Shown: positions 35,040 through 44,842, counted from the first letter of the stretch. The stretch: 64,000 nt of DNA from an uncultured Flavobacteriales bacterium (GCA_938082505.1 CALLLH010000021.1:62001-126000), one strand, 5' to 3'. The notes: a model not told the origin generated them from the sequence alone. A program made the numbers and translations.

Positions 35040-36419
35040 TCAATGCACCACGAGGTCGGCTTGGCCGACCGCGGTCCACACCACGTATCGTCCGGAAGAC
35101 CAGCCTTCGATGTCCAGGGGGAACCGCAAATCCTGAACCGTGGATTCGTGGACAATCCGACCGGCCATGTCGCGCACGACAATCGGGCCGCCCAGCGCCC
35201 CGTCCGTCACACTGACGTCCACCTTGCCCCGGGCGGGAAGGGGATGGAGCAACAGGGGGTGGATGACAGGGCTGGGTACCGAAGCGGGATCGGACGTGCT
35301 GAACTCCTTGATGATGTTCGGAGGGGAACCGGGATAGGATACACCGTTGAAAGCGAGATAGAAGGCACCGGTATAGGGATTCACCGCAATGTCCCGGATG
35401 CGCTGGTTGAAACTGCCGAAATAAGCCTCCTCGTCGACAACAGCCGTGCCGTCTTCCGACAGCGTCATCACGATCACCCGCCCGGGCAGGGGGTCATTGA
35501 ACCCGCTCATCACGGCCATCATGATTTTGCCCTGGAACTCGGGAATGGCCTCGTGGGTGTAGAATTCCAATCCGTTGAGTGCAATACAAGGTGACCACGC
35601 TGCAAGCGGCTCCAGCACATTCCATTCCTCACAGAAATCCTGTTCCGAAGCCAGATTGCACGCCCCCTGAACATCGGGCCAGCCATAGTTCCGGCCTGCT
35701 TCGACAAGGTTGAACTCATCATCGTTGTTCTGGCCGTGCTCGGAAGCATAGATCAAGCCGTTCGGTCCGATGCAGAGTCCTTGGGGATTGCGGTTGCCCC
35801 AGGTGTAGACAAAGCTATCCGGCCAGGGGTTGTCCTCGGGCACCGTTCCATCCGGGTTGAGGCGGAGAATCTTGCCGTTGAGGCTTCCGAGGTTCTGGCT
35901 GTTGGCAGTGGCACCGGCATCACCCGTGGTCATGAGCATCGTGTTGTCGGGGAGCCACAGGAGGCGGCTGCCATTGTGGATCTGGGCCCCTGGAAGGGAG
36001 AGCAATTCCTGCTCATTCACAAGGTTGGTGCCGTCCCATTCGAAAACGCTCAAGTGCTCGGACACACTGAACTGGCCATCGCAATAGACAACCCAGACCC
36101 GCGGATCTTCGGGGAAGTCGGGATGCTGGACCATGCCGAGCAAGCCGGGTTCTCCCGAGCCGTTGAAGGTTACGTTGAGGTCGAGTACAGTCGTGTATTC
36201 CCCGGTAGCGGGATCAATGCGGATCACCCTTCCCTTCCGCTCGCTGCACCAGAGCATGTCGTCACCACCCCACAGGATTTCCCATGGAATCTGACTGTCG
36301 GTGACCAGATCGGTGGCGTACAGGGTGGTATTGCCAATCGTGAAAGTGTCCTGGGCGGTCAAACCAGAGGGGAGCAACAGGGTGGCAACAAGACCGGAGA
36401 GGGTCAAAAGACGAATCAT
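35040..36419 (-). CDS. secreted PQQ-type sugar dehydrogenase with T9SS sorting domain
   Basis: Soluble aldose-sugar (glucose/sorbosone) dehydrogenase-like six-bladed propeller, 459 residues. Signal peptide MIRLLTLSGLVATLLLPSGL. Family features: IPWEILWGGDDMLWCSER, EPGLLGMVQHPDF, LMTTGDAGATANSQN, GSLNGKILRLNPDGTV, YTWGNRNPQGLCIGP and SEHGQNNDDEFNLVEAGRNY. Residues ~375-459 look like a T9SS C-terminal domain (LLHPLPARGKVDVSV, GRYVVWTAVG). If active it would oxidise sugars outside the cell, with electrons passing to a respiratory acceptor. It converges on porE and lies downstream of the GH13 lipoprotein gene on the same strand (36-base gap), so it may be the last gene of the sus-like operon. Confidence 0.9.
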   Translation of the reverse strand: MIRLLTLSGLVATLLLPSGLTAQDTFTIGNTTLYATDLVTDSQIPWEILWGGDDMLWCSERKGRVIRIDPATGEYTTVLDLNVTFNGSGEPGLLGMVQHPDFPEDPRVWVVYCDGQFSVSEHLSVFEWDGTNLVNEQELLSLPGAQIHNGSRLLWLPDNTMLMTTGDAGATANSQNLGSLNGKILRLNPDGTVPEDNPWPDSFVYTWGNRNPQGLCIGPNGLIYASEHGQNNDDEFNLVEAGRNYGWPDVQGACNLASEQDFCEEWNVLEPLAAWSPCIALNGLEFYTHEAIPEFQGKIMMAVMSGFNDPLPGRVIVMTLSEDGTAVVDEEAYFGSFNQRIRDIAVNPYTGAFYLAFNGVSYPGSPPNIIKEFSTSDPASVPSPVIHPLLLHPLPARGKVDVSVTDGALGGPIVVRDMAGRIVHESTVQDLRFPLDIEGWSSGRYVVWTAVGQADLVVH

Positions 36420-36455
36420 GGTACAAGGATAAGATGTCGCCGGTTGTTTCCACGG

Positions 36456-38813
36456 TCAAGGGCCCCCATCGACCGCCAACGCGGAATAGGGGGGGATGCC
36501 GCGATCCGAGAGGTGGCCGACCAGCATCTCGGCCCCTTCCAGCTCCGGCAAAAGGACGAATTGATCGCTTACGTTGAAATAGACCGTTGTGGCTTCCTCG
36601 AGGTACTGGCGGTTCACCCTGAGCACCTGGGGATGGACCTCTGAAAGTGAAGTCTGACCGTAGAGCATGCTCATCCTGTCCCGCCTCAAGCCAATCCAGG
36701 CTTTGGCCATATCCCGGGTTCGCCGTTCCTCCAGGTCGAGGGCATCGAAGCGCATCATCCGCCGGTTGTCGGGGTCATTGCCTCCCACATCGGCGTATTC
36801 ATCTCCCTGATAGAGGCAAGGCACTCCGGGCATGGACATGTTGAATGCGGTGAGCATCCGCATCGCTTGATGTCCGCGCAGGCCATCTCTTCGGATGTCC
36901 CGGGTCCATCCGGCCAATTTGTGGTCCTCATCCCACCGCACCGTTCCTTCGGCGAGTGAGGCGAACCTCGGGCGGTCCTGGTTGCCCGTGATGGTGCCCA
37001 TCAGGTGGTGGGCACCGTAGTGCCGCCATCCTTCCTCGGCCACCTGGATCAGGTCTTGCATGCCGGCGCTGTCCTTTCCGAAGGCCACGGTGGCCTTGTC
37101 GTACAGATTGAAATCGAATTGGGCGTCCAGCAGGCCCGTGCCGAGATAACTGCCGATCAGCTCAGCGCTGCCGTACGTTTCACCAATCTGGTAAATGCGC
37201 CGACCGGTGCCGTCCGTGATGCGTTTGACTTTTTCAGTCAGCCGGCGCCAGAATTTGAGCGAAATGTGCTTGGTCGCGTCATGTCTGAAACCGTCGATCC
37301 CAGAGTGCTCCACCCACCAGGCTGCACTGTCCGTCATCGCCTCCACCACATCGTCCCGCTCCAGGTCGAGGGTGGGCATGAAGGTGTCGAACCACGTGGT
37401 GAGGCGCTGATCATCCCACAGCTGCGTGTTTTCCGTCCCATCCGGGAGGTACAGGTCCGTGACCCAATCAGGATGCTCCTTGTAGAGCGGATGCTCTTCG
37501 TGAACGTGGTTGGCCACATAATCCAACAGGAAGTTCATGTCCCGGTCGTGCGCGGCTTCGACCAGGCCGTCGAATTCCGATCGCGTGCCGAATCTTGGGT
37601 CGATGGCCGTATTCGAGATGGGCCAATAACCATGGTATCCGCTGAAACGGCTCGTCACATCGGTGGACGGGTCCTGCCAGTATCCATAGGCCTTGTCCGG
37701 ATTGCGGGTGATCGGGGAGATCCAGAGCGCGGTGATGCCGAGGTCCTCGAAGTAGCCTTCCTCGAGGGCCGCACGAATGCCCGCGAGGTCGCCGCCGTGG
37801 TCGTTGGCTTGGGGCATGACGGCATCGTCATCGACAGGCCTGTCATTGGCAGGATTGGCGTTCCGGAATCGGTCGACCAGCATGAAGTACAGCACCTGGG
37901 ATTCCCAGTCGCTCCGCGTCAATTGTTCCGTGCTGGTGACAGGGATGCCATCGAACAGGGGAATGCGGACTTCGTGGCTGGGCAATCCTTCCGAGGTGGC
38001 CCACAGCCGCAGGTCCGTGCGGCCAGCACCATAAGCCGGGGCCGGAATTCGGACCAGACCGGTGCCGTTCTCATCGAGGACACTGCTCGCATGGAGGTGG
38101 TTCTCCCACCAGACCCAGATCCGCGCTCCCGGCGTCCCCACCAGCCTCACTTCATGCACCTGGTTTCCTCCGAATCCGATGGCGCTGAGTTCGGTGACGG
38201 CTTGTCCTCCGCCCACCTCGAGGATGGAATTCCAACCCCCGAACCCGTTGTCCACCCTGTTCGGATTGCCGGGATCCGGCATTTCTGCACCATCGATGAC
38301 CAGCTGATAGGGGTGGTTGCCTTCCGGCAGGGTAAGCTCAATCGACCACACCCCATGGTCCTCGTTCAGAGGATGGCCCTTCCTGGACCAACCGTTGAAT
38401 GCGCCCATGATAGAAGCCCCCTCCTGAACTTGCAGGTCGTCGGGCAGGGTATAGCGGAGCTTCTGTTGGGTTGAGGCCAATACGGGAATATGAGCCGATC
38501 GATCCGGGGTTGAAATTTCGAGGGCACCGAAACCACGGGAGGGTTGTCCTTGGATCCAGACACCGCGTTTCCCCTCTTCCTCCTGAATGGAGAGCGACAT
38601 GCCCTGGCTCCATTCCGGCAGCCAATTTATACGGGTCACGTCCCCGAAAGGGTTGAAATCATCGAGTTGAACCCACGTTGAGTCCGGTGAGAGCTGGATC
38701 GGCAGCGCCATGCCGGGTATGACCTGCTGGACGGGCGCTGTGACGGTGTCGCCAGAATGACATCCGGCAAGGACGGTCAAACCGAACAGAATGAAGGCAA
38801 AAGGGTGACGCAT
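36456..38813 (-). CDS. GH13 alpha-amylase family lipoprotein (SusG-like)
   Basis: Predicted outer-membrane lipoprotein glycosidase: lipobox LAGC with Cys18 (MRHPFAFILFGLTVLAGC). 785 residues. Residues ~130-205 contain a CBM48/E-set-like module (GASIMGAFNGWSRKGHPL). The catalytic barrel begins VLYFMLVDRFRNANPAND. GH13 residues: nucleophile Asp in GIDGFRHDATKH, acid/base Glu in IYQIGETYGS, and third Asp in TITGNQDRPRF, where the usual His of NHD is Gln. A C-terminal beta-domain follows. It is last or second-last in the susC-D run. It would cut starch at the cell surface to make importable maltodextrins. Confidence 0.93.
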   Translation of the reverse strand: MRHPFAFILFGLTVLAGCHSGDTVTAPVQQVIPGMALPIQLSPDSTWVQLDDFNPFGDVTRINWLPEWSQGMSLSIQEEEGKRGVWIQGQPSRGFGALEISTPDRSAHIPVLASTQQKLRYTLPDDLQVQEGASIMGAFNGWSRKGHPLNEDHGVWSIELTLPEGNHPYQLVIDGAEMPDPGNPNRVDNGFGGWNSILEVGGGQAVTELSAIGFGGNQVHEVRLVGTPGARIWVWWENHLHASSVLDENGTGLVRIPAPAYGAGRTDLRLWATSEGLPSHEVRIPLFDGIPVTSTEQLTRSDWESQVLYFMLVDRFRNANPANDRPVDDDAVMPQANDHGGDLAGIRAALEEGYFEDLGITALWISPITRNPDKAYGYWQDPSTDVTSRFSGYHGYWPISNTAIDPRFGTRSEFDGLVEAAHDRDMNFLLDYVANHVHEEHPLYKEHPDWVTDLYLPDGTENTQLWDDQRLTTWFDTFMPTLDLERDDVVEAMTDSAAWWVEHSGIDGFRHDATKHISLKFWRRLTEKVKRITDGTGRRIYQIGETYGSAELIGSYLGTGLLDAQFDFNLYDKATVAFGKDSAGMQDLIQVAEEGWRHYGAHHLMGTITGNQDRPRFASLAEGTVRWDEDHKLAGWTRDIRRDGLRGHQAMRMLTAFNMSMPGVPCLYQGDEYADVGGNDPDNRRMMRFDALDLEERRTRDMAKAWIGLRRDRMSMLYGQTSLSEVHPQVLRVNRQYLEEATTVYFNVSDQFVLLPELEGAEMLVGHLSDRGIPPYSALAVDGGP

Positions 38814-38887
38814 GGGGTCCGAAGATCAGACATGCCCGGACACGACCGGGCGCATCGGGAAATCAACACAGAGGGCAGGGGGGCAAA

Positions 38888-39772
38888 TCAATCGCAGATG
38901 AGGATGCCCAGACTGTTGGCGGGTGGTGGTCCGACAAAGGTGTAGCCGGGTTTGGTCACATACCACCGGATGCCGTTTTCGAGAGGCTCACCGGTGTAGG
39001 GGGTCTGGTCGATGTTGCTGGGGGTGCCCAGGAAGAATGATTCCGGCACGAAGGTGAAGGTGAAGACCCCTGGTTCTCCGTCCACCGGTTTCATGCGCAA
39101 TTCCGGAACCGAACCGGCATCGAACGGGGTGGAGGCAATGCCATCATCTCCATAGGTGTAGAGGGTGAAGGCGTCTGTCCGCGCGGTCAGGTGGAGGTAG
39201 ACCTCACTGAGGTTGTCGAGATCCGGATTTTCTTCCTGGTTGTTGTCGTAGGTGAAGGTGATGAAGTCATCGCCCTCGCGGATCTCCGGGAAGATGCACA
39301 TCCGTCCATTGCACAGCTGGGGGACGATGCCCACCGAAAGGTCTTCCGTCTTGGCTTCTCCTCCGAATTCCTCCTCGTAGGCATAACCATTGTCGAACTT
39401 GGCCAGACAGGAGATGCCGCGCGTGAAGAAGGTGGGCCCGTCCACCCCGAAGTACTCGGTGGGTACGAAGCTGTAGCTGTAGAGCTTCTCGCTGACCTTG
39501 TCCATCTTCTGGTGGTCATCACTGTCGCCCCAATCGCCGTTGCCCTGCAATGGAGCCGAAGGGTTCCAGATCCACAGGTAGACATCCTCGTCGGGATACG
39601 CATCGAGCATTTCACTCAGGCGTTGGTCCTGGCATTGGCTGAGGTCGATGTACAGGGTGCACTCCGAATCGGCGGCAGTGGGAGAGGGGAGCACATAGGC
39701 TGCCTGACTCCAGCACAGGGTGTTCATCGCGCCTGCAATGAGCAGGCCGAAAAGGCTCATCGAACGGATCAT
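38888..39772 (-). CDS. unknown secreted protein of the sus-like operon
   Basis: 294 residues with a signal peptide (MIRSMSLFGLLIAGAMNTLCWSQ splits near SQ). No family recognised with confidence. The chain is acidic and aromatic-rich, with VYLWIWNPSAPLQGNGDW, YSYSFVPTEYFGVDG, FTRGISCLAKFDNG, VYLHLTARTDAFTLYTY and a C-terminal TKPGYTFVGPPPANSLG. The repeated W/F/Y plus short beta-strand pattern suggests a beta-sandwich. Its ATG overlaps the stop of the upstream lipocalin-like gene by four bases, placing it firmly in the susC-susD operon, so it is a candidate SusE/F-position glycan-binding protein. That role is inference from position. Confidence 0.8.
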   Translation of the reverse strand: MIRSMSLFGLLIAGAMNTLCWSQAAYVLPSPTAADSECTLYIDLSQCQDQRLSEMLDAYPDEDVYLWIWNPSAPLQGNGDWGDSDDHQKMDKVSEKLYSYSFVPTEYFGVDGPTFFTRGISCLAKFDNGYAYEEEFGGEAKTEDLSVGIVPQLCNGRMCIFPEIREGDDFITFTYDNNQEENPDLDNLSEVYLHLTARTDAFTLYTYGDDGIASTPFDAGSVPELRMKPVDGEPGVFTFTFVPESFFLGTPSNIDQTPYTGEPLENGIRWYVTKPGYTFVGPPPANSLGILICD

Positions 39773-40269
39773 TGCGGGATGCGGTTGAAGGTGAATGTGT
39801 AAATGACGGTTTCGATGCGCGCACCACCTTCACCACAGCTCCTGCGGTACTCGATGGCCATCTGGTTGTCGTACGGCCGGACCGTGGCGCCGAGGTTGTA
39901 CTCCAAGGTGTCCGCAGATCCGGCAAGCCTCAGGAATGTGGGAAATGCGGGGTCGTCAAAGGACCATTGGCCTCCATCTCCGAAGTAGGAGCGTCCGACT
40001 TCCTGTTGGACGGCGTAGGTATCGTCGTCGTTGAATGTCATGCGCAACGGGGCGGTGCCTTCTTGGATGAAGAGGGGGCTGAGGTCCCGGGTTTCCTTGA
40101 CGGGATTGTTGAGGTCCTGCTGGGTGAACGAGGACAGTTCCCAGGTGCCCAGAAAGCCGGCGCGCTTGTCGATGGGGTCACCAAGTTCGCCTCCGATGTC
40201 CGGCTTGCAACCGGACAGCCCGATGGCGAGGGCCAAGGCGGCCAGTGGTAGGATGAATGTGCGGTTCAT
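39769..40269 (-). CDS. lipocalin-like lipoprotein, possibly DUF5004
   Basis: 166-residue predicted lipoprotein: MNRTFILPLAALALAIGLSG precedes Cys21. After a short linker it starts FLGTWELSSFTQQD, and continues with LRMTFNDDDTYAVQQ, GGQWSFDDPAFPTFLRL and a final YTFTFNRI strand, typical of lipocalin-like domains found beside SusC/D pairs (DUF5004 in my recollection). It overlaps the next gene by four bases and lies 22 bases after susD, so it is part of that operon. It may bind sugar or help the SusCD complex; unknown. Confidence 0.8.
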   Translation of the reverse strand: MNRTFILPLAALALAIGLSGCKPDIGGELGDPIDKRAGFLGTWELSSFTQQDLNNPVKETRDLSPLFIQEGTAPLRMTFNDDDTYAVQQEVGRSYFGDGGQWSFDDPAFPTFLRLAGSADTLEYNLGATVRPYDNQMAIEYRRSCGEGGARIETVIYTFTFNRIPQ

Positions 40270-40291
40270 ATCAGTTGCTGTCGTGCGTGAA

Positions 40292-41719
40292 TCAGAGGCA
40301 GCCGCCTTCTTCGTTGAGGATGAAGCCGGCGGCGGTGGTGGACGAATTCGGGAATTGGAGCAGGGAGCCGGGACAGTCCCAAGGTGCGCCGCGCACCGTC
40401 TCGTCCTCGCCCATGACGCCGCGCAATTTCACCTGATCGAGCTCCCAGCCTTCGCAGAGGGTTTCCTTTCGGTATTCCTCGCGTGCGGCTGCCAACACGG
40501 TGCCGGCATCGGAGCCGGGGCCCAGGTCGTTCTGGTCCGCGCCGAATGCCCGGTCTCGTATCGCATTGATGTCCGCAATCGCAGTGCTCAGATCACCGCC
40601 GTTTTCAGCGATGCTCATGGCGCGCAGCAGGTGAAGTCCGGTGAGGTGGACGACGGGCACATTGAAGAACTGCTTGCCATCGAAGCGGGTGACTTTGTGG
40701 GTGACCTCGTTGGAGTTGATCCATGCCCCACGGTCATCGGCCTGGTTGATCTGGAAGAGCTGGTGGATTTCGTCGCTGAACGTCATTTGTGGATTCAGGT
40801 TGTTGTCCTGGCGGAAATTGTCGCGGAAGGCATAGCTCCGGTCGTTGAGCAGGCTGTCGCCGTCCACGGCGAAATAGCCTCCGATGATGCCGAACACCGT
40901 CTCCGGATTGATCAGGTCCCCTGCAAGCACGCTGTCGCTGCCCGCCTCGTAGCGGTCGAGGTCGTCGTCGAGCTGGAAGAGGCCACTTCCGATGACCCGC
41001 TCGGCTTCAGCTTGGGATGCGTTCCAATCCTGTCGCTGGAAATGGACGTGGGCAAGGAACCCGCTGGCCGCCATGCTGGAGGCGTACGGACCGTTTTCGT
41101 CAGGAAGGTTCGCCTTGGCGAATTCGAGGTCCTCGACGATCTGGGCATACACCTCCGCCACGGTCGCACGCGGACTCGGCGGGGCGACCGCGTCGGTCCT
41201 CAGCGGCACGCCGAGGTGGCTGTTGTCCGCAGTGAAGCCATACGGATAGGCCCACATCTTGACGAGGTACCAGTGGCAGACAGCGCGGACGAAGCGGGAT
41301 TCGGCTTCAAGCCTCAAGCGGGTCGCGTCATCCAGTCCCTCCACGAGGTCAAAACTCTCGACCACCACATTGGCGCGGTAGATGGCGTAATAGAAATCCG
41401 TGTACAGGCCACCCGTGGTGGGGGTGAAGAAGTTGGTCTCCCGGTTCCACACTGCCGTGTAGTCGAGGCTTGAGTAGGGGCGGGCCATGTTGTCGGTCAA
41501 CAGCTCCGCGATGCACTGTTGGCGTCCGTTGAGGAGGTTGGCCAGCACGTCGTAATTGGAGTTCAGCATCCGCTGCAGGTCGTCCGCCGTGTTGATGGCG
41601 TCCTCGGCGAGGATCACATCACCGGGTTCGAATTCGAGCATCTTGTCGCAGCCGGTCAGCAGCAATGCGCATCCGGCGATGCCGGCAATGTGGCGAAGGG
41701 ATTTCATGGTCGTCTGCAT
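40292..41719 (-). CDS. susD: SusD/RagB family glycan-binding lipoprotein
   Basis: Outer-membrane lipoprotein that caps the SusC transporter and binds glycans. 475 residues; Met at 41707 (MKSLRHIAGIAG) is the likelier start, giving lipobox LLTGC. SusD-family features: early YDVLANLLNGRQQCIAELL, FYYAIYRANVVVESFD, RLEAESRFVRAVCHWYLVK (the TPR-like helix pair), AYPYGFTADNSHLGVPLR, VYAQIVEDLEFAKANLP and SSMAASGFLAHVHFQRQDW. It lies 6 bases downstream of susC, the invariable partner order. Starch as ligand is inferred from the flanking GH13 genes. Confidence 0.95.
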   Translation of the reverse strand: MQTTMKSLRHIAGIAGCALLLTGCDKMLEFEPGDVILAEDAINTADDLQRMLNSNYDVLANLLNGRQQCIAELLTDNMARPYSSLDYTAVWNRETNFFTPTTGGLYTDFYYAIYRANVVVESFDLVEGLDDATRLRLEAESRFVRAVCHWYLVKMWAYPYGFTADNSHLGVPLRTDAVAPPSPRATVAEVYAQIVEDLEFAKANLPDENGPYASSMAASGFLAHVHFQRQDWNASQAEAERVIGSGLFQLDDDLDRYEAGSDSVLAGDLINPETVFGIIGGYFAVDGDSLLNDRSYAFRDNFRQDNNLNPQMTFSDEIHQLFQINQADDRGAWINSNEVTHKVTRFDGKQFFNVPVVHLTGLHLLRAMSIAENGGDLSTAIADINAIRDRAFGADQNDLGPGSDAGTVLAAAREEYRKETLCEGWELDQVKLRGVMGEDETVRGAPWDCPGSLLQFPNSSTTAAGFILNEEGGCL

Positions 41720-41725
41720 GGCGGG

Positions 41726-44700
41726 TCAGAAGGACATGTTGATGCCGAGGGTGAACGCCCGCTCCTGTGGCGGCGTCAGGTAAGTGACATTGGGACTCAT
41801 GTTGCGGTCCTGGGCGTTTTCGAAGTCGCGGACGACCTCGGGGTCGAGTCCGGGGAAGTTCGTGATGGTGAACAGGTTCGTCACGCTGGCATTGACCCGC
41901 ACATTCCGAATGGCGTGCTTGCCTTCGCCGATCCTCGGGATGGTGTACCCCAGGGTGAGGTTGCGCAAACGCAGGTAGCTCGCGTCGAAGACGAACAGGC
42001 TCGTGTTCCACCAGGGGAATCCGCTCGGCAGGCCGTACGTGGTCTCGTCGAGGGTCAGGCGGGGGAAGGTGGCCTCATCGCCCGGTTGGCGCCAGCGGTC
42101 GAGTATTTCCGTCCGCATGTTCCAACTGGTCACCACGCCGAGCTGGCGCTTGGAAGAGCTGTCAAAGATCTTGGCCCCATAACTGAAGGTGGCCAGGGCA
42201 CGCAGGTCCCAGTTCTTCCAGCGGAAGGTGTTGGTCATGCCACCGACGAAATCGGGAAGGCCGTCCCCGACGTATTTCCGCTCGTTGTTGTCGTAATCAA
42301 AAGTCTCGTTGCCTGCCCTGTCGAGGTAGACCGGAAGGCCCGTCTCGCTGTCCACGTGGGAGAACTCCATCAGGTAGAAGCTCCCGACGGGGCTGCCTGG
42401 AATGACCCTGCTGTCGTTCGTGCCCCCGCTGACGGCGTCGGGCGTATAGTTGCCGATGTCCTGGAGTTCGTTGTAGTTCCGGGCGAAATTCACTTCGGTC
42501 GTCCATTGGAAATCCCCGATCAGGTTGCGGCTCTTGATGGAGAGCTCGACACCCCGGTTCAGGATGGTCGCCACGTTGTCCCAACGGTTGGTGAACCCGG
42601 TGCTGGGCGGAGTGGAGACGTTCATGATGACGTCCTGGGACAGTTTGTTGTAGTAGGCGAGCTCCGTGGTCACGCGGTCGTTCCAGAAGCCCAGCTCGAT
42701 GGAGGCGTCCACCGTGCGGCTGGTCTCCCAACGGAGGTTGGGGTTGGCCGGCTGGAGTGGAAAGAGGATGGGCTGGCCATTGTAAAGGATGCCGTTGTCC
42801 GGGGCGCTGTACGTGCCGAAACGGGCGTAGTCGGGCAGGGCGGCATTGCCCGTCTTGCCCCAGCTGGTGCGCGCCTTCATGAAGCTGATTGTGCCGCTCT
42901 CGAACCACGGCTCATCGCTGACCACCCAACCCGCACTCAAGGAGGGGAAGAAGCCATAGCGGTAGTTGCGGCCGAAACGGCTGGATCCGTCCACCCTTGC
43001 GGTGCCCTGGAAGAAGTACCGGTCTTTCAGCGTGTAGTTGGCCCGACCGAAGTAGGAGAGGAAACTGTGCTGTGATGGATTGTTCACCGTCGTCTGCCCG
43101 TTGGCGATCTCCAGCAGGCTGTCATTCTCGAAGACGGGACCGGTCACATCGCCGAATCCGATGCCGTAGCCGTAGCTGTCTGTGCGCTGGAATTCGGAGC
43201 CGGCGAGCAGCCCGAGCGTGCTGAACTCCGTCAGGTCCATTTTGTAGTCGGCCGTCAGGCTGTAGTTCCAGTTGAGGACATAATTGGCGTAGCGGTTGGC
43301 ATTGCCGAGGTCGCTCGATATGAAGATGCTCGGAGGGTTGTAGATGTCCTCTCGGACGTGCATGTAGTCGAAACCGCCTGACCCCTTGATGAACAGGTTG
43401 TCCATGGGGTTCAAAACCAGGCTGGCGTTGTTGATGGACCGGTTCTCCGTGGTGATCCAGGTCTTGCTCTCTCGCACCGCCACCGGATTCTTGGTGCCGC
43501 CCCACTCATCCTGGTACAAATAATAATCGCCAGGCAGCGACTGCACCGTTCCATCCGCACCGAACAGGGTGTCTGTCCGATAGACGGGATAATAGGGCAG
43601 CGCATTCGACATGGCATCGCCTAGGCCGCCTGACCACGCGGCATCGATGCGGTTGTTGATGCCCTGACTGAGGCTGGATGACAGCATGATCTTGGCCCAT
43701 TCGACCGGCTCGAAGTCGGCATTCACACGGCCGCTGACCCGTTCGTAGCTGTTGCCGATCAGATAACTGCCATTGTCATCATAGCTGACGCCGGCATAGA
43801 TGTTGTGCTTCTCGCCTCCCTTGCGGACACCAAAGCTGTAGTTGTGTTTGACCCCCGTGCCGACGGTCTCATTGACCCAATCGGTGTTGGTGAGCAGGGC
43901 ATTCGCATAGGCGGCCTTTCGGGTTTCTGGGCTGTCGCCTGCCGAAGTGAAGCCGGGAAGCCAGACATATCCTGTGCCGCCATCATTCTCCCATGCCTCC
44001 TGGCGCAGGGTCAGATACTGCTCGGTGTTGAGCATGTTGGGCAATGAAGCGGGATTGGAGAAGCCTGCGCTCGAGCTGAATTCATAAGTTGTTCCAGCCT
44101 TTCCGCGCTTGGTCGTGATCAGGATGACACCGTTGGCTCCACGTGAGCCGTAGATGCCGGTGGCCGCAGCATCTTTCAGGATCTCAACCGATTCGATGTC
44201 GTTGGGGTTGATGGTCGCCAGCGGATTGTTGTTCATGGCCCCGCTGTTGCCGCGCAGGAAATAGTTCTGTGTGATCGGAATGCCATCCACCACATAGAGC
44301 GGATCGCCCGCTGCGGACACGGAGGCGACGCCGCGCACCCGGATGAGGCTTCCCGCGCCGGCCACACCGGAACTCTGGGACACCTGCACTCCGGCGGCCT
44401 GGCCCTGCAATGCGGCTTCGAAGCTGGGGGTCCGCACCGACGTGATCTGCTTGGAATCAATCTGTGCAATGGAGCCGGTGACTTCTTTCCGCCGCTGAAC
44501 ACCGTAACCGATCACGACCACATCGTCCATCATGACGGCATCCGACTCCATGCGCACATCGAGTGTCTTGGATTGGCCTACACTGAGGCTCACCTCGCGC
44601 GCGATTTTGAGGTAACCCACAAAGCTGAATTCGACGGTATGCTGTCCAGCGGGCAGCGGCAGGGCATAGTGCCCATCCATGTCCGAGGTTACGCCGCGGG

Positions 44701-44842
44701 CGCCGCCATTGGCCATGATGGTAGCGCCGGGCATGGGCTGGCCATTCTCATCGGTGATGGTGCCGTTGAGGCCTTGGGCCCAAGCGGTTACTGAACACAA
44801 CAGGAGCAATCCTGTCGCAATGCGGGATTTCATTTGGTGCAT
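41726..44842 (-). CDS. susC: SusC/RagA family TonB-linked outer-membrane transporter
   Basis: TonB-dependent importer of oligosaccharides. 1038 residues; Met at 44833 (MKSRIATGLLLLC) gives a standard signal peptide ending AWAQ. Residues ~22-105 are the CarboxypepD_reg-like N-terminal domain (LNGTITDENGQPMPGATI). The TonB-box region DDVVVIGYGVQ and the plug follow (TPSFEAALQGQAAGVQV, LYVVDGIPI, VEILKDAAATGIYGSRGANG, the SusC signature). The beta-barrel ends in AFTLGINMSF. It lies 75 bases downstream of the alpha-amylase. The gap holds an inverted repeat and a -7-like element, so susC can probably be transcribed from its own regulated promoter. Confidence 0.96.
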   Translation of the reverse strand: MHQMKSRIATGLLLLCSVTAWAQGLNGTITDENGQPMPGATIMANGGARGVTSDMDGHYALPLPAGQHTVEFSFVGYLKIAREVSLSVGQSKTLDVRMESDAVMMDDVVVIGYGVQRRKEVTGSIAQIDSKQITSVRTPSFEAALQGQAAGVQVSQSSGVAGAGSLIRVRGVASVSAAGDPLYVVDGIPITQNYFLRGNSGAMNNNPLATINPNDIESVEILKDAAATGIYGSRGANGVILITTKRGKAGTTYEFSSSAGFSNPASLPNMLNTEQYLTLRQEAWENDGGTGYVWLPGFTSAGDSPETRKAAYANALLTNTDWVNETVGTGVKHNYSFGVRKGGEKHNIYAGVSYDDNGSYLIGNSYERVSGRVNADFEPVEWAKIMLSSSLSQGINNRIDAAWSGGLGDAMSNALPYYPVYRTDTLFGADGTVQSLPGDYYLYQDEWGGTKNPVAVRESKTWITTENRSINNASLVLNPMDNLFIKGSGGFDYMHVREDIYNPPSIFISSDLGNANRYANYVLNWNYSLTADYKMDLTEFSTLGLLAGSEFQRTDSYGYGIGFGDVTGPVFENDSLLEIANGQTTVNNPSQHSFLSYFGRANYTLKDRYFFQGTARVDGSSRFGRNYRYGFFPSLSAGWVVSDEPWFESGTISFMKARTSWGKTGNAALPDYARFGTYSAPDNGILYNGQPILFPLQPANPNLRWETSRTVDASIELGFWNDRVTTELAYYNKLSQDVIMNVSTPPSTGFTNRWDNVATILNRGVELSIKSRNLIGDFQWTTEVNFARNYNELQDIGNYTPDAVSGGTNDSRVIPGSPVGSFYLMEFSHVDSETGLPVYLDRAGNETFDYDNNERKYVGDGLPDFVGGMTNTFRWKNWDLRALATFSYGAKIFDSSSKRQLGVVTSWNMRTEILDRWRQPGDEATFPRLTLDETTYGLPSGFPWWNTSLFVFDASYLRLRNLTLGYTIPRIGEGKHAIRNVRVNASVTNLFTITNFPGLDPEVVRDFENAQDRNMSPNVTYLTPPQERAFTLGINMSF

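Noticed and set aside
37005-38474. 489-residue plus-strand open frame
   Set aside because: Antisense to the GH13 lipoprotein gene, with no recognisable motifs.
41519-43075. 518-residue plus-strand open frame (and others at 40031-41473 and 45103-46467)
   Set aside because: They mirror susD, susC and alpha-amylase coding sequence; no start signal or domain, and the sense genes are unambiguous.
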